Origin: Kribbella aluminosa | GTDB taxonomy: Bacteria > Actinomycetota > Actinomycetes > Propionibacteriales > Kribbellaceae | Length of the DNA stretch: 64,000 nt | Reading direction: 5' to 3' | NCBI RefSeq assembly: GCF_017876295.1 | Contig: NZ_JAGINT010000001.1 | Location: 2,852,001 to 2,916,000, forward strand | Shown: positions 53,026 to 61,802 of the stretch, in pieces | Layout of the letters: each line of letters opens with the position of its first letter | Position numbering within the stretch: position 1 is the stretch's first letter | Position numbers and translations under genes: made by a program | Notes under the pieces: model-generated | Told to the model about the DNA's origin: nothing | Seen by the model: only the letters and a program-made list of their open reading frames with translations | Database searches by the model: none

Positions 53026-54198
53026 CTATGCCTCGCTGGCCAAAAGCTCGTGGACCGCGACAGCCGCGGCGCCGCGGGCCCAGTCGCGGGGGTCGGTGTC
53101 GAGGATCGAGACGTCGATCTGTGGGTCGAAGTCGCGGCCCAGGCTGGTCGACGTGCGATCGGTCAGAATGTTCCAGAAGGGGGAGTCTGGGGGAGTTAGG
53201 GCCGAGACATCCTCGCCGCCGAGGATCATTTTCCGGGTTTGCAGTGCGCCGGCGTAGGTGGCGACCAGGTGGCCGAGGGCGACGGAGGCCTCGTTGAGGA
53301 GTTGCGCGGCGTCGTCTGGGTTGTTCAGTCGGCCGAGGCGGGGGATCGAGCCGGTGGTGAGTGCGTTCCGGATGGCGGTGAACGACGACTGCTGTGGCTT
53401 TCCGGAGACCTCGACAACCGCGCTCTGTCGTTCGAGATAAGCGGCCGCGCAGCCGGTGTGTCCGAGATGGCAGGTTCGATTGCCGCCGATCGGGGAGTGG
53501 GTCATGAGGTGCCCGTCGTCGATCCGCTCGGGCAGGCGGCCGAGGTCCGCGGAGCCGAAGCCGATCCCGCGGCCGACGGTGATCAGGCCGAAGTTGGGCG
53601 CCAGGCGCCCGTCTCCGAACAGGATGTAGTCGTGGCACAGAGCGGCGACGTCGTTGGCGACCGTGACGGGGACCTTGTCGAACGCAAGTCCCAGCTGGCC
53701 GGCGAGGTCGGCATCGGGCGCCCAGTCGAGGAACGCCGATCGTTTGACCCACCGGCTCTCGGTGACGACTCCGCCGATGCTGACGCCGATGGCGTCGAAG
53801 GTCGGGAGCTCGTCGGCGATCTGCCGGGCCAGTCCTGCGATCCGTTCGACGACCTTGTCGAACGACTTGCCCCTGCCAGGGACGGACGCGGTCGCACGCG
53901 TGACGATGCGGCCCTGCAGATCGCAGCCGACGGCGTAGATCGCCCGATCTTTGATCACGATGCCGACCACATGAGCCGCGTTCGGGTCGATCGACAGCTC
54001 ACGTTGTGGGCGGCCCAGTCGGTCCACGGTGTCGGCCGACTCCTCGACGGCGAAGCCCAGTGACACCAAACGCTGCGCTGCCCTCGACGACGAGGTGTAG
54101 GACAGACCGAGCTCGTCGCTCAAGGCAGCCCTCGTCGACGATCCGTGCACGACCAGCCATCGGATCATCGCCAGCTCGTACGGCCTCAACTTGTCCAT
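53026..54198 (-). CDS. ROK-family transcriptional repressor
   Basis: A 390-residue ROK regulator: N-terminal winged HTH (about 10-65; STRAALSDELGLSYTSSSRA), then the sugar-kinase-like domain with GVSIGGVV and the zinc-type segment CHLGHTGC. It lies divergent from the ABC transporter genes and should bind the TTAATTTC motifs nearby and respond to a glucoside or oligosaccharide. Confidence 0.88.
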   Translation of the reverse strand: MDKLRPYELAMIRWLVVHGSSTRAALSDELGLSYTSSSRAAQRLVSLGFAVEESADTVDRLGRPQRELSIDPNAAHVVGIVIKDRAIYAVGCDLQGRIVTRATASVPGRGKSFDKVVERIAGLARQIADELPTFDAIGVSIGGVVTESRWVKRSAFLDWAPDADLAGQLGLAFDKVPVTVANDVAALCHDYILFGDGRLAPNFGLITVGRGIGFGSADLGRLPERIDDGHLMTHSPIGGNRTCHLGHTGCAAAYLERQSAVVEVSGKPQQSSFTAIRNALTTGSIPRLGRLNNPDDAAQLLNEASVALGHLVATYAGALQTRKMILGGEDVSALTPPDSPFWNILTDRTSTSLGRDFDPQIDVSILDTDPRDWARGAAAVAVHELLASEA

Positions 54199-54207
54199 GC
54201 GAACATA

Positions 54208-54228
54208 TTAATGCAGCCAGAAAGTAAC
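54208..54228 (-). promoter_or_regulatory. Candidate ROK operator, minus-strand copy
   Basis: The minus strand reads GTTACTTTCTGGCTGCATTA, matching the left half (GTTAMTTTC-N3-CTG) of the sites at 54451 and 54610. It lies 10 bp before the ROK start codon, suggesting autoregulation. Weaker than the other two. Confidence 0.45.
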
Positions 54229-54450
54229 GAGCACCGACCCGCGCGTCGTAGGGAGGCGAGTTCCACGGGCGCAATCCAACGCGGCCGTAACCCGAGGGTA
54301 GTGCTCAATCGCAATGTGTGGCAGGCCGCCGTTCCTACAGGGTCTACAAGCGCCTCCGCATCCGATCGTCTCGAGTCGGCGGCTGCCCAGGACAGCAGAA
54401 GCGCTGGTCGCCCTGTGGCCTTCCTTGTGCGACCCCTGGTTGTGGGTTGA

Positions 54451-54477
54451 TTAATTTCCTCCTGACTGGAAGAAAAG
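54451..54477 (+). promoter_or_regulatory. Candidate ROK operator, copy 1
   Basis: TTAATTTC-CT-CCTG-ACT-GGAA-GA-AAAG, 20 of 27 bases identical to the copy at 54610-54636. TTTC and GAAA halves make it partly palindromic around CCTG-N3-GG. Confidence 0.6.
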
Positions 54478-54513
54478 TCAACGGCTGAGTGCGACACGAC
54501 TTGCTAACGGAGT

Positions 54514-54523
54514 AGAGCGCTCT
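54514..54523. promoter_or_regulatory. LacI-type palindrome (CebR-like site)
   Basis: AGAGCGCTCT is a perfect 10-bp palindrome; its 14-bp frame matches the cellobiose-repressor site TGGGAGCGCTCCCA at 10 of 14 bases. It lies between the two ROK-like motifs ahead of the ABC operon, so a LacI-type regulator encoded elsewhere may co-control it. Confidence 0.5.
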
Positions 54524-54609
54524 CACACGGGAATCTGGTCGCGCAGCCGCCGCATGCGGGGATGTGGTGGCTGGCTGATCCGAGCCCTTTACATCCACTC
54601 TTATCCGAG

Positions 54610-54636
54610 TTAATTTCACCCTGCTCGGAAAGAAAG
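54610..54636 (+). promoter_or_regulatory. Candidate ROK operator, copy 2
   Basis: TTAATTTC-AC-CCTG-CTC-GGAA-AG-AAAG, ending 11 bp before the ABC solute-binding gene start and just upstream of its ribosome site. Binding here would block transcription start or elongation. Confidence 0.6.
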
Positions 54637-54647
54637 GGGAGTGGCTC

Positions 54648-56012
54648 ATGATTGCTCGTCGGCAGGTGCTCGCGACGTTCGCGGGGATCGCGGTGGCGGG
54701 GCCGTTGGTGGCCTGTTCGTCCGGCAGTTCGTCGGGCTCGACGGATCCGAATGCTCCGGTGAAGATCTCGATCGGGGATCGCCCGACACCGGACAACGCT
54801 GCGGCTTTGAAGCAGTACAACGACACGGTGGCTGCCTTCATGAAGGCGAACCCGAACATCACGATCGACACCAGTGAGACGGTGTGGGATCCCCAGACCT
54901 TCCAGGCGCAGGTCGCCGGCGGAACGCTGCCGACGGTACTCTCGGTGGCCTTCACGGAGCCGGCGCTGCTGATGGCCAACCGGCAGTTACCGGACATCAC
55001 CGACCAGTTGAAGTCCATGGGACTTCTGGACCAGCTGAACCCGGCCGTGCTGCCGACGGTCTCCAGGGACAACCGGATCTATGCGGTGCCGATCTTCGTC
55101 TACACGTTCGCGCTGATCTACAACCGTAAGTTGTTCACCGCGGCGGGGTTGGATCCGGACAAGCCGCCGACGACCTGGGACGAGGTACGGGCGGCGGCGA
55201 AGGCGATCACCCAGAAGACTGGGAAGACCGGTTTCGGTGCGATGACCACGAAGAACCAGGGTGGCTGGGGATTCACGAACATGGTGTACGGCATGGGCGG
55301 CCGGATCGAGTCCGGCGACGGCAAGAAGTCGCGGCTGACCGATGAGCCGGTCGTCAAGACCCTGCAGTTGCTGAAGGACATGCGCTGGACGGACAACTCG
55401 CTCGGCAGCCAGTTCCTGTACGACGCGAACGGGGTCACGCAGGACTTCGCGGCCGGCAAGGTCGGGATGATGCTGCACCTGCCGGCTGTGTGGAGCGACC
55501 TGGTCAAGAAATTCGGTATGAAGGCCGCTGACGTCGGTGTCGGTCAGTCGCCGCAGGCAGGGACCGACCTGAAAGGCGTGCTGACCGGCGGGAACGTCCG
55601 GATCATCAGCATCAAGGCGTCCTCGGAACAGGTCAACGCAGCGCTGAAGTGGATCGCCTACAACGACTTCCGGCCGTTCAGCGACAAGGCGGTCGCGGTT
55701 GCGAACGTCAAGGCGACGCTCGCGAACAAGGACTTCGTCGGGATCCCCGGCGTCACGCCGCTGGGAGAGAAGCAGTACGACCAGTACCTCGAGTGGATCA
55801 AGCCCTCTGTGAACGTTCCAGCTGCCGGTTTCACGGGGTACACCGACACGGTGAAGAAGATGCCTCTGATCGCCGAGCCGCCGAACAAGGCTCAGGAGGC
55901 GTACAAGGCCCTGGACACGGTGGTCCAGAAGGTCATGACCGATCAGTCGGTCGATCCGGCGGCGCTGCTGTCCGATGCCGCCAAGTCGCTCGACAGCAAA
56001 CTGTCGCGCTGA
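54648..56012 (+). CDS. Sugar ABC transporter solute-binding lipoprotein
   Basis: A 454-residue extracellular binding protein: lipoprotein signal with lipobox LVAC (Cys23), then Ser/Gly linker and the SBP_bac_1 fold (YAVPIFVYTFALIYNRKLF, PPTTWDEVRAAAKAI, FAAGKVGMMLHLPAVWSDL). AAAGGGGAG precedes the ATG. Member of the CUT1 oligosaccharide group; ligand probably a beta-gluco-oligosaccharide given the neighbours. Confidence 0.9.
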   Translation: MIARRQVLATFAGIAVAGPLVACSSGSSSGSTDPNAPVKISIGDRPTPDNAAALKQYNDTVAAFMKANPNITIDTSETVWDPQTFQAQVAGGTLPTVLSVAFTEPALLMANRQLPDITDQLKSMGLLDQLNPAVLPTVSRDNRIYAVPIFVYTFALIYNRKLFTAAGLDPDKPPTTWDEVRAAAKAITQKTGKTGFGAMTTKNQGGWGFTNMVYGMGGRIESGDGKKSRLTDEPVVKTLQLLKDMRWTDNSLGSQFLYDANGVTQDFAAGKVGMMLHLPAVWSDLVKKFGMKAADVGVGQSPQAGTDLKGVLTGGNVRIISIKASSEQVNAALKWIAYNDFRPFSDKAVAVANVKATLANKDFVGIPGVTPLGEKQYDQYLEWIKPSVNVPAAGFTGYTDTVKKMPLIAEPPNKAQEAYKALDTVVQKVMTDQSVDPAALLSDAAKSLDSKLSR

Positions 56013-56085
56013 TGCCGGTGAGTCACCTGCGGTCCCCGCGCACCCCTGTGCGCGCGGGGTCTGCGATCGAGAGGCTGGAGGGTCC

Positions 56086-57033
56086 ATGTCGAGGAGTGAT
56101 GTCGTCAAGGTGCTGGAGGTTGCAGACCGGAGACACAGTTCGCGCCGCGACGGCGCGGTCCGCCGGTGGTTTCGCTCGACCGAACCGGCCGCGATCATCT
56201 TCGCGGTGCCGGTCGTGCTCTGCTTCGTGTACTTCTCCTGGGGGCCGATCGTCCGGGGCCTGCTGCTGAGCTTCCAGCGGACAAATCTGGTGCAGGCGCC
56301 GCAGTGGGTCGGGCTCGACAACCTGTCGTACGTGCTATCGGATCCGCTGCTGCCCAAGGCCGCGCTGAACACCGCCTGGTTCGCGTTGCTTGCGTTGGTG
56401 ATCGGGTTCCCGGTGCCGATCTTCCTGGCTGTGTTCATGAACGAGATGCGCCGTACCGGCTGGCTCTACAGTGCCCTGGCGTACCTGCCGGCCGTCCTGC
56501 CCCCGGTCGCCGCGATCCTGTTGTGGAAGTTCTTCTACGATCCCGGCGCGGGAGGGATCTTCAACACGCTACTGGGCTTCGTCGGTCTCGGGCCGTTCCC
56601 CTGGCTGAACTCGACAGCGATGGCGATGCCGGCCATCGTTCTCGAGGCGACGTGGGCCGGCGCCGGTGCGACGGCGATCATCTATCTGGCCGCGCTCGGC
56701 TCGGTCCAGACCGAGCTGTACGAGGCTGCCGAGATCGACCGGGCCGGTATCTGGCGGAAGGTCTGGCACATCACGATCCCACAGTTACGCAACATCATCT
56801 TGGTGATGATGCTGCTGCAGCTGATCGGCACCTTCCAGCTCTTCGCCGAGCCGTTTCTCTTCACCGGCGGGGGACCGGACAACGCGACGCTGACGATCAT
56901 GCTGATGATCTACCAGTACGCGTTCGTCAACGGTGACTTCGGCGCCGCCGCCGCGCTCAGCCTGATCCTCGCACTGTTCCTGTGCGTGCTGTCTGGCGTC
57001 TATCAGCTCGTCACCAGAAGATGGAGCGATTGA
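56086..57033 (+). CDS. Sugar ABC transporter permease 1 (CUT1, MalF-like)
   Basis: A 315-residue permease with six spans and the EAA loop (YEAAEIDRAGIWRKVWHITI) that contacts the ATPase. ATG 56086 has GGAGG 4-8 nt upstream and is chosen over the longer 55975 frame. No ATPase gene lies in the operon, so it should share a multi-system ATPase such as MsiK, as is usual in actinomycetes. Confidence 0.9.
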   Translation: MSRSDVVKVLEVADRRHSSRRDGAVRRWFRSTEPAAIIFAVPVVLCFVYFSWGPIVRGLLLSFQRTNLVQAPQWVGLDNLSYVLSDPLLPKAALNTAWFALLALVIGFPVPIFLAVFMNEMRRTGWLYSALAYLPAVLPPVAAILLWKFFYDPGAGGIFNTLLGFVGLGPFPWLNSTAMAMPAIVLEATWAGAGATAIIYLAALGSVQTELYEAAEIDRAGIWRKVWHITIPQLRNIILVMMLLQLIGTFQLFAEPFLFTGGGPDNATLTIMLMIYQYAFVNGDFGAAAALSLILALFLCVLSGVYQLVTRRWSD

Positions 57034-57034
57034 G

Positions 57035-57985
57035 ATGACCACGAACATCGCCCGGCCCCGGGCGGCGTCGCCGGCTGCCCGGCGTGGCGGAAAGAAGCGG
57101 GAAGAGCAGAACGAACGCGGACTGCTGTCGGATTCGGACCGCGGCCGGCCGACGGTGCGGGTCGTGCTGATCTGCATGCAGATCATCGTTCTCGGCGGGC
57201 TGGTCCTGGGCGGCATCGGACCGATCGTGTGGGCCGCCAAGTCCGCGGTCTCCACCAGCAACGACATTCTGTCGGCGCCGCTGTCGTGGTGGCCGTCAGG
57301 CATCCACTTCGGCAATCTGGCCGAGGCCTGGACCCGGGTCCGGATCGGTAAGGCGCTCGGCAACACGGTGGCTGTTGCCGTCGGGTCGACGCTGACGTCG
57401 CTGTTCGTGTCCATCACCGCGGCGTACGTGCTGAGCATCCTTCAGCCTCGCTGGGGCAAAATCCTCAGTGGAATGGTGCTCGCCACCCTGTTCCTGCCCG
57501 GCGTGATCACCCTGGTGCCTCTGTACCAGACCGTACTGAAGCTGCCCTTGCTGAACATCTCGTTGCTGAACTCGTTCTGGGCGCTCTGGCTGCCGGCCGG
57601 CGCGAACGCCTTCAACGTCCTGATCACCAAGCGCTTCTTCGACGGCATCCCCAAGTCGTTCATCGAGGCAGCCCGGATCGACGGTGCCGGCCCGATCCGC
57701 GTGCTGTGGTCGGTGATGCTGCCACTGTCCCGGCCGATCATCGGTGTGATGGCGCTGTTGTCACTCATCGGAGCGTTCAAGGACTACCTCTGGCCCCTGC
57801 TCGTCATCCCGAACCCGGACAAGCAACCGATCTCGGTCGCGCTCCCACGCCTGTCACAATCGGCCGAGCTGAGCATCAACCTGGCCGCCGTCTTCCTGAC
57901 CATCGCGATCCCCGTCGTACTGTTCCTGATCTTCCAACGACAATTCCTGCGCGGAGTCGCGATGACCGGAGGAGTGAAGGGATGA
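57035..57985 (+). CDS. Sugar ABC transporter permease 2 (CUT1, MalG-like)
   Basis: A 316-residue permease with a long basic N-terminal tail (about 1-35), six spans and the EAA loop FIEAARIDGAGPIRVLWSVM. It starts 1 bp after the stop of permease 1. A 17-codon frame (57982-58035) overlaps its stop and may couple the next gene. Confidence 0.9.
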   Translation: MTTNIARPRAASPAARRGGKKREEQNERGLLSDSDRGRPTVRVVLICMQIIVLGGLVLGGIGPIVWAAKSAVSTSNDILSAPLSWWPSGIHFGNLAEAWTRVRIGKALGNTVAVAVGSTLTSLFVSITAAYVLSILQPRWGKILSGMVLATLFLPGVITLVPLYQTVLKLPLLNISLLNSFWALWLPAGANAFNVLITKRFFDGIPKSFIEAARIDGAGPIRVLWSVMLPLSRPIIGVMALLSLIGAFKDYLWPLLVIPNPDKQPISVALPRLSQSAELSINLAAVFLTIAIPVVLFLIFQRQFLRGVAMTGGVKG

Positions 57986-58031
57986 CTGAACGTCGTTCGG
58001 CGCAGGGTCGGTGGCGATACGGGGCTGAACG

Positions 58032-58328
58032 ATGAGCCTCGCAACTCAATTCATACTCGACATCACCGCGGTGCGGATGCAGCACGGCCGCGACGACCTC
58101 CGAGGCGTTGAAGCCGTGCGCTGGGAGAGCATCTCGGCAGTGCGCGAGGAGTGCTCCGTGGGCGACCTGATCTGGTGGATGACACGGGGAGGGGGACGAG
58201 CATATGTGCGGCTACCGGACGGCGTACGGGGGCCCAGGATCGAAGTGGTGGACGGACGACGCTTCCACCTCCGCAGCGGACCCGCCGACGACGGCTACGA
58301 CTGCCTTCTCCGGCTCCCTCGGATCTGA
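58032..58328 (+). CDS. DUF3892-like small protein
   Basis: A 98-residue protein of alternating strands: ILDITAVRMQHGRDDLRGVE, GDLIWWMTRGGGRAYVR and DGYDCLLRLPRI fit the DUF3892 pattern, a small domain common in actinobacteria with no known role. It overlaps the 17-codon leader frame by 4 bp. Its position after the ABC genes may be accidental. Confidence 0.6.
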   Translation: MSLATQFILDITAVRMQHGRDDLRGVEAVRWESISAVREECSVGDLIWWMTRGGGRAYVRLPDGVRGPRIEVVDGRRFHLRSGPADDGYDCLLRLPRI

Positions 58329-58736
58329 CATCAGACCGAGGACCACCCGCTCCTGCCGATGGATACGCGCACATCACACCCGGATCCGCAGCAGGGCGGC
58401 CGGGCGCTGGGAGCGGCTCAATGCACGGTTTCGAGCCTGGATGGACGAGGACTGATGATCGGACGCCAAGCGATCACTTGAGCATCTGCTGGTGCCCGCC
58501 GTGAGCATCGGGCCCGAGCTGACCTCGGCCAGGCGTGGTGTCACCTCACCACCACGTCCGGGCCTGGCCCGCTCGAACGTCCCCGTCCGTTGGAGTCTCC
58601 TGACAGCCTGCGGGCGAGGACCTCGCCGGGGGATGTGGTTGCCCGGCGCACGGGAGGGAGCGGCCGGGGCTATCGAACGTCGGTGGTCCCGGCCTTCCCC
58701 GATCGCGACGAGACCCTTAGAGAGACGGAGCGGCGG
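58329..58736. other. Intergenic region upstream of PPK2 gene
   Basis: About 400 bp. Open frames overlap but none shows a known family or ribosome site. Probably holds the ppk2 promoter. Confidence 0.4.
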
Positions 58737-59561
58737 ATGGGCGCGAAGAAGGGACCCAGTCAGATGACGCGGCCGGAGGTCATCTCGCGGGCGCAGTACG
58801 ACAAGGAGTTGGCCAAGCTGCAACTGGAACTGGTCAGACTGCAGGAGTGGGTCGTCCATCAGGGTCTACGGGTCATGGTGATCTTCGAAGGCCGGGACAC
58901 CGCCGGGAAAGGCGGCACGATCAAGCGCATCACCGAGCGGCTGAATGCGCGCCACTACCGCGTTGTCGCGCTCGGTCCGCCCACTGAGCAAGAGCGCGGG
59001 CAGTGGTACTTCCAGCGCTACATCACGCACCTGCCGGCGGCCGGCGGAATCGCCCTCTTCGACCGCAGTTGGTACAACCGCGCCGGAGTCGAACGCGTGA
59101 TGGGGTTCTGCACCGACGCCGACTGCGACGAGTTCTTCCGTACCTGTCCACAGCTGGAACGTTCGCTGGTCCGCTCCGGGATGATCCTGATCAAGTACTG
59201 GCTGTCGCTGAGCGACGACGAACAGGAACGGCGATTCACCGACCGCATCAACAACCCGCGCAAACGCTGGAAGCTCAGCCCGATGGACCTGGAAGCTCGC
59301 GCGCGCTGGGTCGACTATGCCGAGGCCAAGGACGAGATGTTCGCGTACACCGACATCAAGGAGGCTCCCTGGTACGTCGTGAACGCGGACGACAAGCGCA
59401 CCGCGCGGCTCAACCTGATCAGCCACCTGCTCACGGTCGTCCCCTACCAGGACGTCCCGCATCCGGTGATCGAACTGCCGCCGCGCCAGGTGCGCTCCTA
59501 CCAGCGATCGCCGCTCGACTCCCAGACCTGGATCCCGAATCGGTACGTCGTGTCGAAGTAG
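58737..59561 (+). CDS. ppk2: Polyphosphate kinase 2
   Basis: A 274-residue PPK2 of the one-domain class. Walker A-like GRDTAGKGGTIKRI, FDRSWYNRAGVERVMGF (lid/Walker B) and RFTDRINNPRKRWKLSPMDL are diagnostic. It transfers phosphate from polyphosphate to ADP or GDP. GGAG precedes the ATG at 58737; a longer frame to 58590 lacks a ribosome site. Confidence 0.92.
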   Translation: MGAKKGPSQMTRPEVISRAQYDKELAKLQLELVRLQEWVVHQGLRVMVIFEGRDTAGKGGTIKRITERLNARHYRVVALGPPTEQERGQWYFQRYITHLPAAGGIALFDRSWYNRAGVERVMGFCTDADCDEFFRTCPQLERSLVRSGMILIKYWLSLSDDEQERRFTDRINNPRKRWKLSPMDLEARARWVDYAEAKDEMFAYTDIKEAPWYVVNADDKRTARLNLISHLLTVVPYQDVPHPVIELPPRQVRSYQRSPLDSQTWIPNRYVVSK

Positions 59562-59633
59562 CGGCACCCGCGCACGACATCGATCGCAGGCAGACCTGGA
59601 CGGCTGGGATACCAAGTACTCAAGGAGGAACAG

Positions 59634-61043
59634 ATGGTCCTGTCGAGGAACTTCATCTGGGGGGTGGCCACATCGGCGTACCAGATAGAGGGCGCGGTCG
59701 AGGCCGATGGCCGGCTGCCGTCGATCTGGGACACCTTCTGCCGGATGCCCGGCGCGATCGCGGGTGGCGACGTCGGTGACACGGCCTGTGATTCGTATCA
59801 TCGCTGGCGCGACGACATCACCTTGCTGAAACAGCTCGGCGTCGACGCCTACCGATTTTCCGTTGCCTGGCCGCGGATTCTGCCGACCGGTCACGGCCCG
59901 GTGAACTCCGCCGGTCTTGACTACTACGATCGCCTCGTCGACGAGCTGCTTGCCGAGGGCATCGAACCCTTCGTGACGCTCTACCACTGGGATCTGCCTC
60001 AGTTTCTGCAGACGGCAGGCGGCTGGGCGAGCCGCTCGACAGCCTACAGATTCGCCGAGTACGCCGCTGTCACCGGGGGACGGCTGGGGGACCGCGTCCG
60101 TCACTGGACGACCCTGAACGAGCCGATGTGCTCGGCGTGGATCGGCCATTGGGAAGGGGTGATGGCCCCCGGCATCAAGGACTACAAGGTCGCGATACGC
60201 GCGTCGTACCATCTGCTGTTCGCCCATGGGCTGGGAATCGAAGCCCTGCACGCCTCGTGCGCAGCCCCGCCTGATGTCGGGCTGGTCCTCAACCTGAGCC
60301 CCTGTGAACCGGCCACGCCGACGGCCGACGACGAGCGCGCGACGCGAGTCGCGGACGGCCACAACAACCGATGGTGGCTCGACCCGGTCTTCGGACGAGG
60401 ATTCCCGGCCGACATGCTCGAGACCTACGGCATCGACCTGCCGATCCGCCCCGGCGACCTGGCGACGATCGCGACACCGACCGAGTACGTCGGCCTGAAC
60501 TACTACTCCAGACAGATCATCACGTCCGACGAATCCGTTCCCGTTCTGGGCCTGCGCCAGGTCGACGAACCGGACCGCGAACGCACGGCGCTCGGCTGGG
60601 AGGTCCACCCCGCCGGACTCGAACAGCTCATCCTCCGGCTGGCCCACGAATACGGCGCCTCGAAGATCTACGTCACCGAGAACGGATCGGCCTGGGCCGA
60701 CCACCCCGACACCAGCACCTTCGAGGTGGACGATCCTGAGCGGACGTCTTATCTCGAACGGCACGTCGGCGCCTGCCGCCGGGCCGCCTCGCAAGGCGCA
60801 CCACTCGCCGGCTATTTCGCCTGGTCCCTGATGGACAACTTCGAATGGGCCTACGGCTACCAGGCCAGGTTCGGCCTCGCCTATGTCGACTACTCCACGG
60901 GCGCTCGCGTGCTCAAATCCTCCGGCAACCGTTACGCCGCGCTGATTGAAGCCCACCGCGAGGACTGGGAGCACACACGATCTGCTGCCCGCCCCGCACC
61001 AGGCCGTCGAGTTACCGGAGATCTTCCCCCGCCAAGTAGCTGA
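59634..61043 (+). CDS. GH1 beta-glucosidase
   Basis: A 469-residue intracellular family-1 glycosidase: [14 protein letters not shown] (glycone site), acid/base Glu163 in TLNEP, nucleophile Glu349 in YVTENGSAW, and [13 protein letters not shown] at the C-terminal strand. It splits imported beta-glucosides (cellobiose, laminaribiose) brought by the ABC transporter upstream. AAGGAGG is 5-11 nt before the ATG. The last 25 residues are unordered and basic. Confidence 0.92.
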   Translation: MVLSRNFIWGVATSAYQIEGAVEADGRLPSIWDTFCRMPGAIAGGDVGDTACDSYHRWRDDITLLKQLGVDAYRFSVAWPRILPTGHGPVNSAGLDYYDRLVDELLAEGIEPFVTLYHWDLPQFLQTAGGWASRSTAYRFAEYAAVTGGRLGDRVRHWTTLNEPMCSAWIGHWEGVMAPGIKDYKVAIRASYHLLFAHGLGIEALHASCAAPPDVGLVLNLSPCEPATPTADDERATRVADGHNNRWWLDPVFGRGFPADMLETYGIDLPIRPGDLATIATPTEYVGLNYYSRQIITSDESVPVLGLRQVDEPDRERTALGWEVHPAGLEQLILRLAHEYGASKIYVTENGSAWADHPDTSTFEVDDPERTSYLERHVGACRRAASQGAPLAGYFAWSLMDNFEWAYGYQARFGLAYVDYSTGARVLKSSGNRYAALIEAHREDWEHTRSAARPAPGRRVTGDLPPPSS

Positions 61044-61155
61044 GACGACCGACACGCAGCGAAACGCCCGATGCCGACAGGGCATTTCTACGCTGTTGGG
61101 CCGCGGCGCCGGCCGCATACGGTGATTCGACATCGGGTTCGAAGGAGAGGCGGCC

Positions 61156-61752
61156 GTGATTACTGTTGCGATGATCGACGATGATCCGGTGGCCCGGATC
61201 GGTTTCGCCGACATCGTCGCCAACGAATCCGAGATCGAGTTGATCTCCAGCAGTCCCTCGGTGGAGTCGTTCGAGGCGAAGGCCGAGACTCCGACTGTCG
61301 TCGTGCTGAACCTCGGCCTTCGCGGCGGCGGTGCCTCCGGGTGGGCGGCGGTCGCACAGTTGGTTGCTGCCGGCCACCGAGTGCTCGTCTTCACGATCTC
61401 GGACAAGGAAGGACCGGTGCTCGACGCGCTCGAGGCCAAGGCCATGGGCTATCTGACGAAGGAGGCGGAACCGGCGGAAATCGTGCGCGCCATCAAGAGC
61501 GTCGCGGACGAGAGGCTGTTCATCTCCGCCACTGTCGCCGGATATCTGCTGGTCAGCCTGCCCAAGCTGACTCCGCGGGAGCGCGAGGTGCTGACGCTGG
61601 CGGCATCAGGGGAGACCTCACGGGAGATCGCTCATCGGCTCTACATCGACGAGAAGACGGTCAACGGGACCCTTGACCGGATCCGGGACAAGACCGGCCT
61701 GCGGCGCCGGACGCAATTGACGAAATATGCAATTGATCGTGGCCTGCTGTGA
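61156..61752 (+). CDS. Atypical LuxR-type response regulator
   Basis: A 198-residue regulator from GTG 61156 (GGAGAGG upstream). The receiver domain keeps the acidic DDD (8-10) and Lys (YLTKEAEP), but the phospho-acceptor position is Asn52 (VVVLNLGLR) instead of Asp. The LuxR HTH is intact (LTPREREVLTLAASGETSRE, EKTVNGTLDRIRDKTG). Its stop overlaps the GTG 61749 of the next frame. It probably acts without phosphorylation or senses a ligand. Confidence 0.85.
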   Translation: MITVAMIDDDPVARIGFADIVANESEIELISSSPSVESFEAKAETPTVVVLNLGLRGGGASGWAAVAQLVAAGHRVLVFTISDKEGPVLDALEAKAMGYLTKEAEPAEIVRAIKSVADERLFISATVAGYLLVSLPKLTPREREVLTLAASGETSREIAHRLYIDEKTVNGTLDRIRDKTGLRRRTQLTKYAIDRGLL

Positions 61753-61802
61753 CACCCCGGCCCGGAGCCGGCCCGCCGAATCAGGATTTGAGGACTGATA
61801 TC

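Noticed and set aside
54987..56438. 483-codon minus-strand open frame
   Set aside because: Antisense to the ABC binding protein and permease; no motif.
58866..61445. 859-codon open frame on the minus strand
   Set aside because: It is antisense to PPK2, GH1 and the response regulator, all with clear catalytic motifs; its own translation is compositional shadow without domains.
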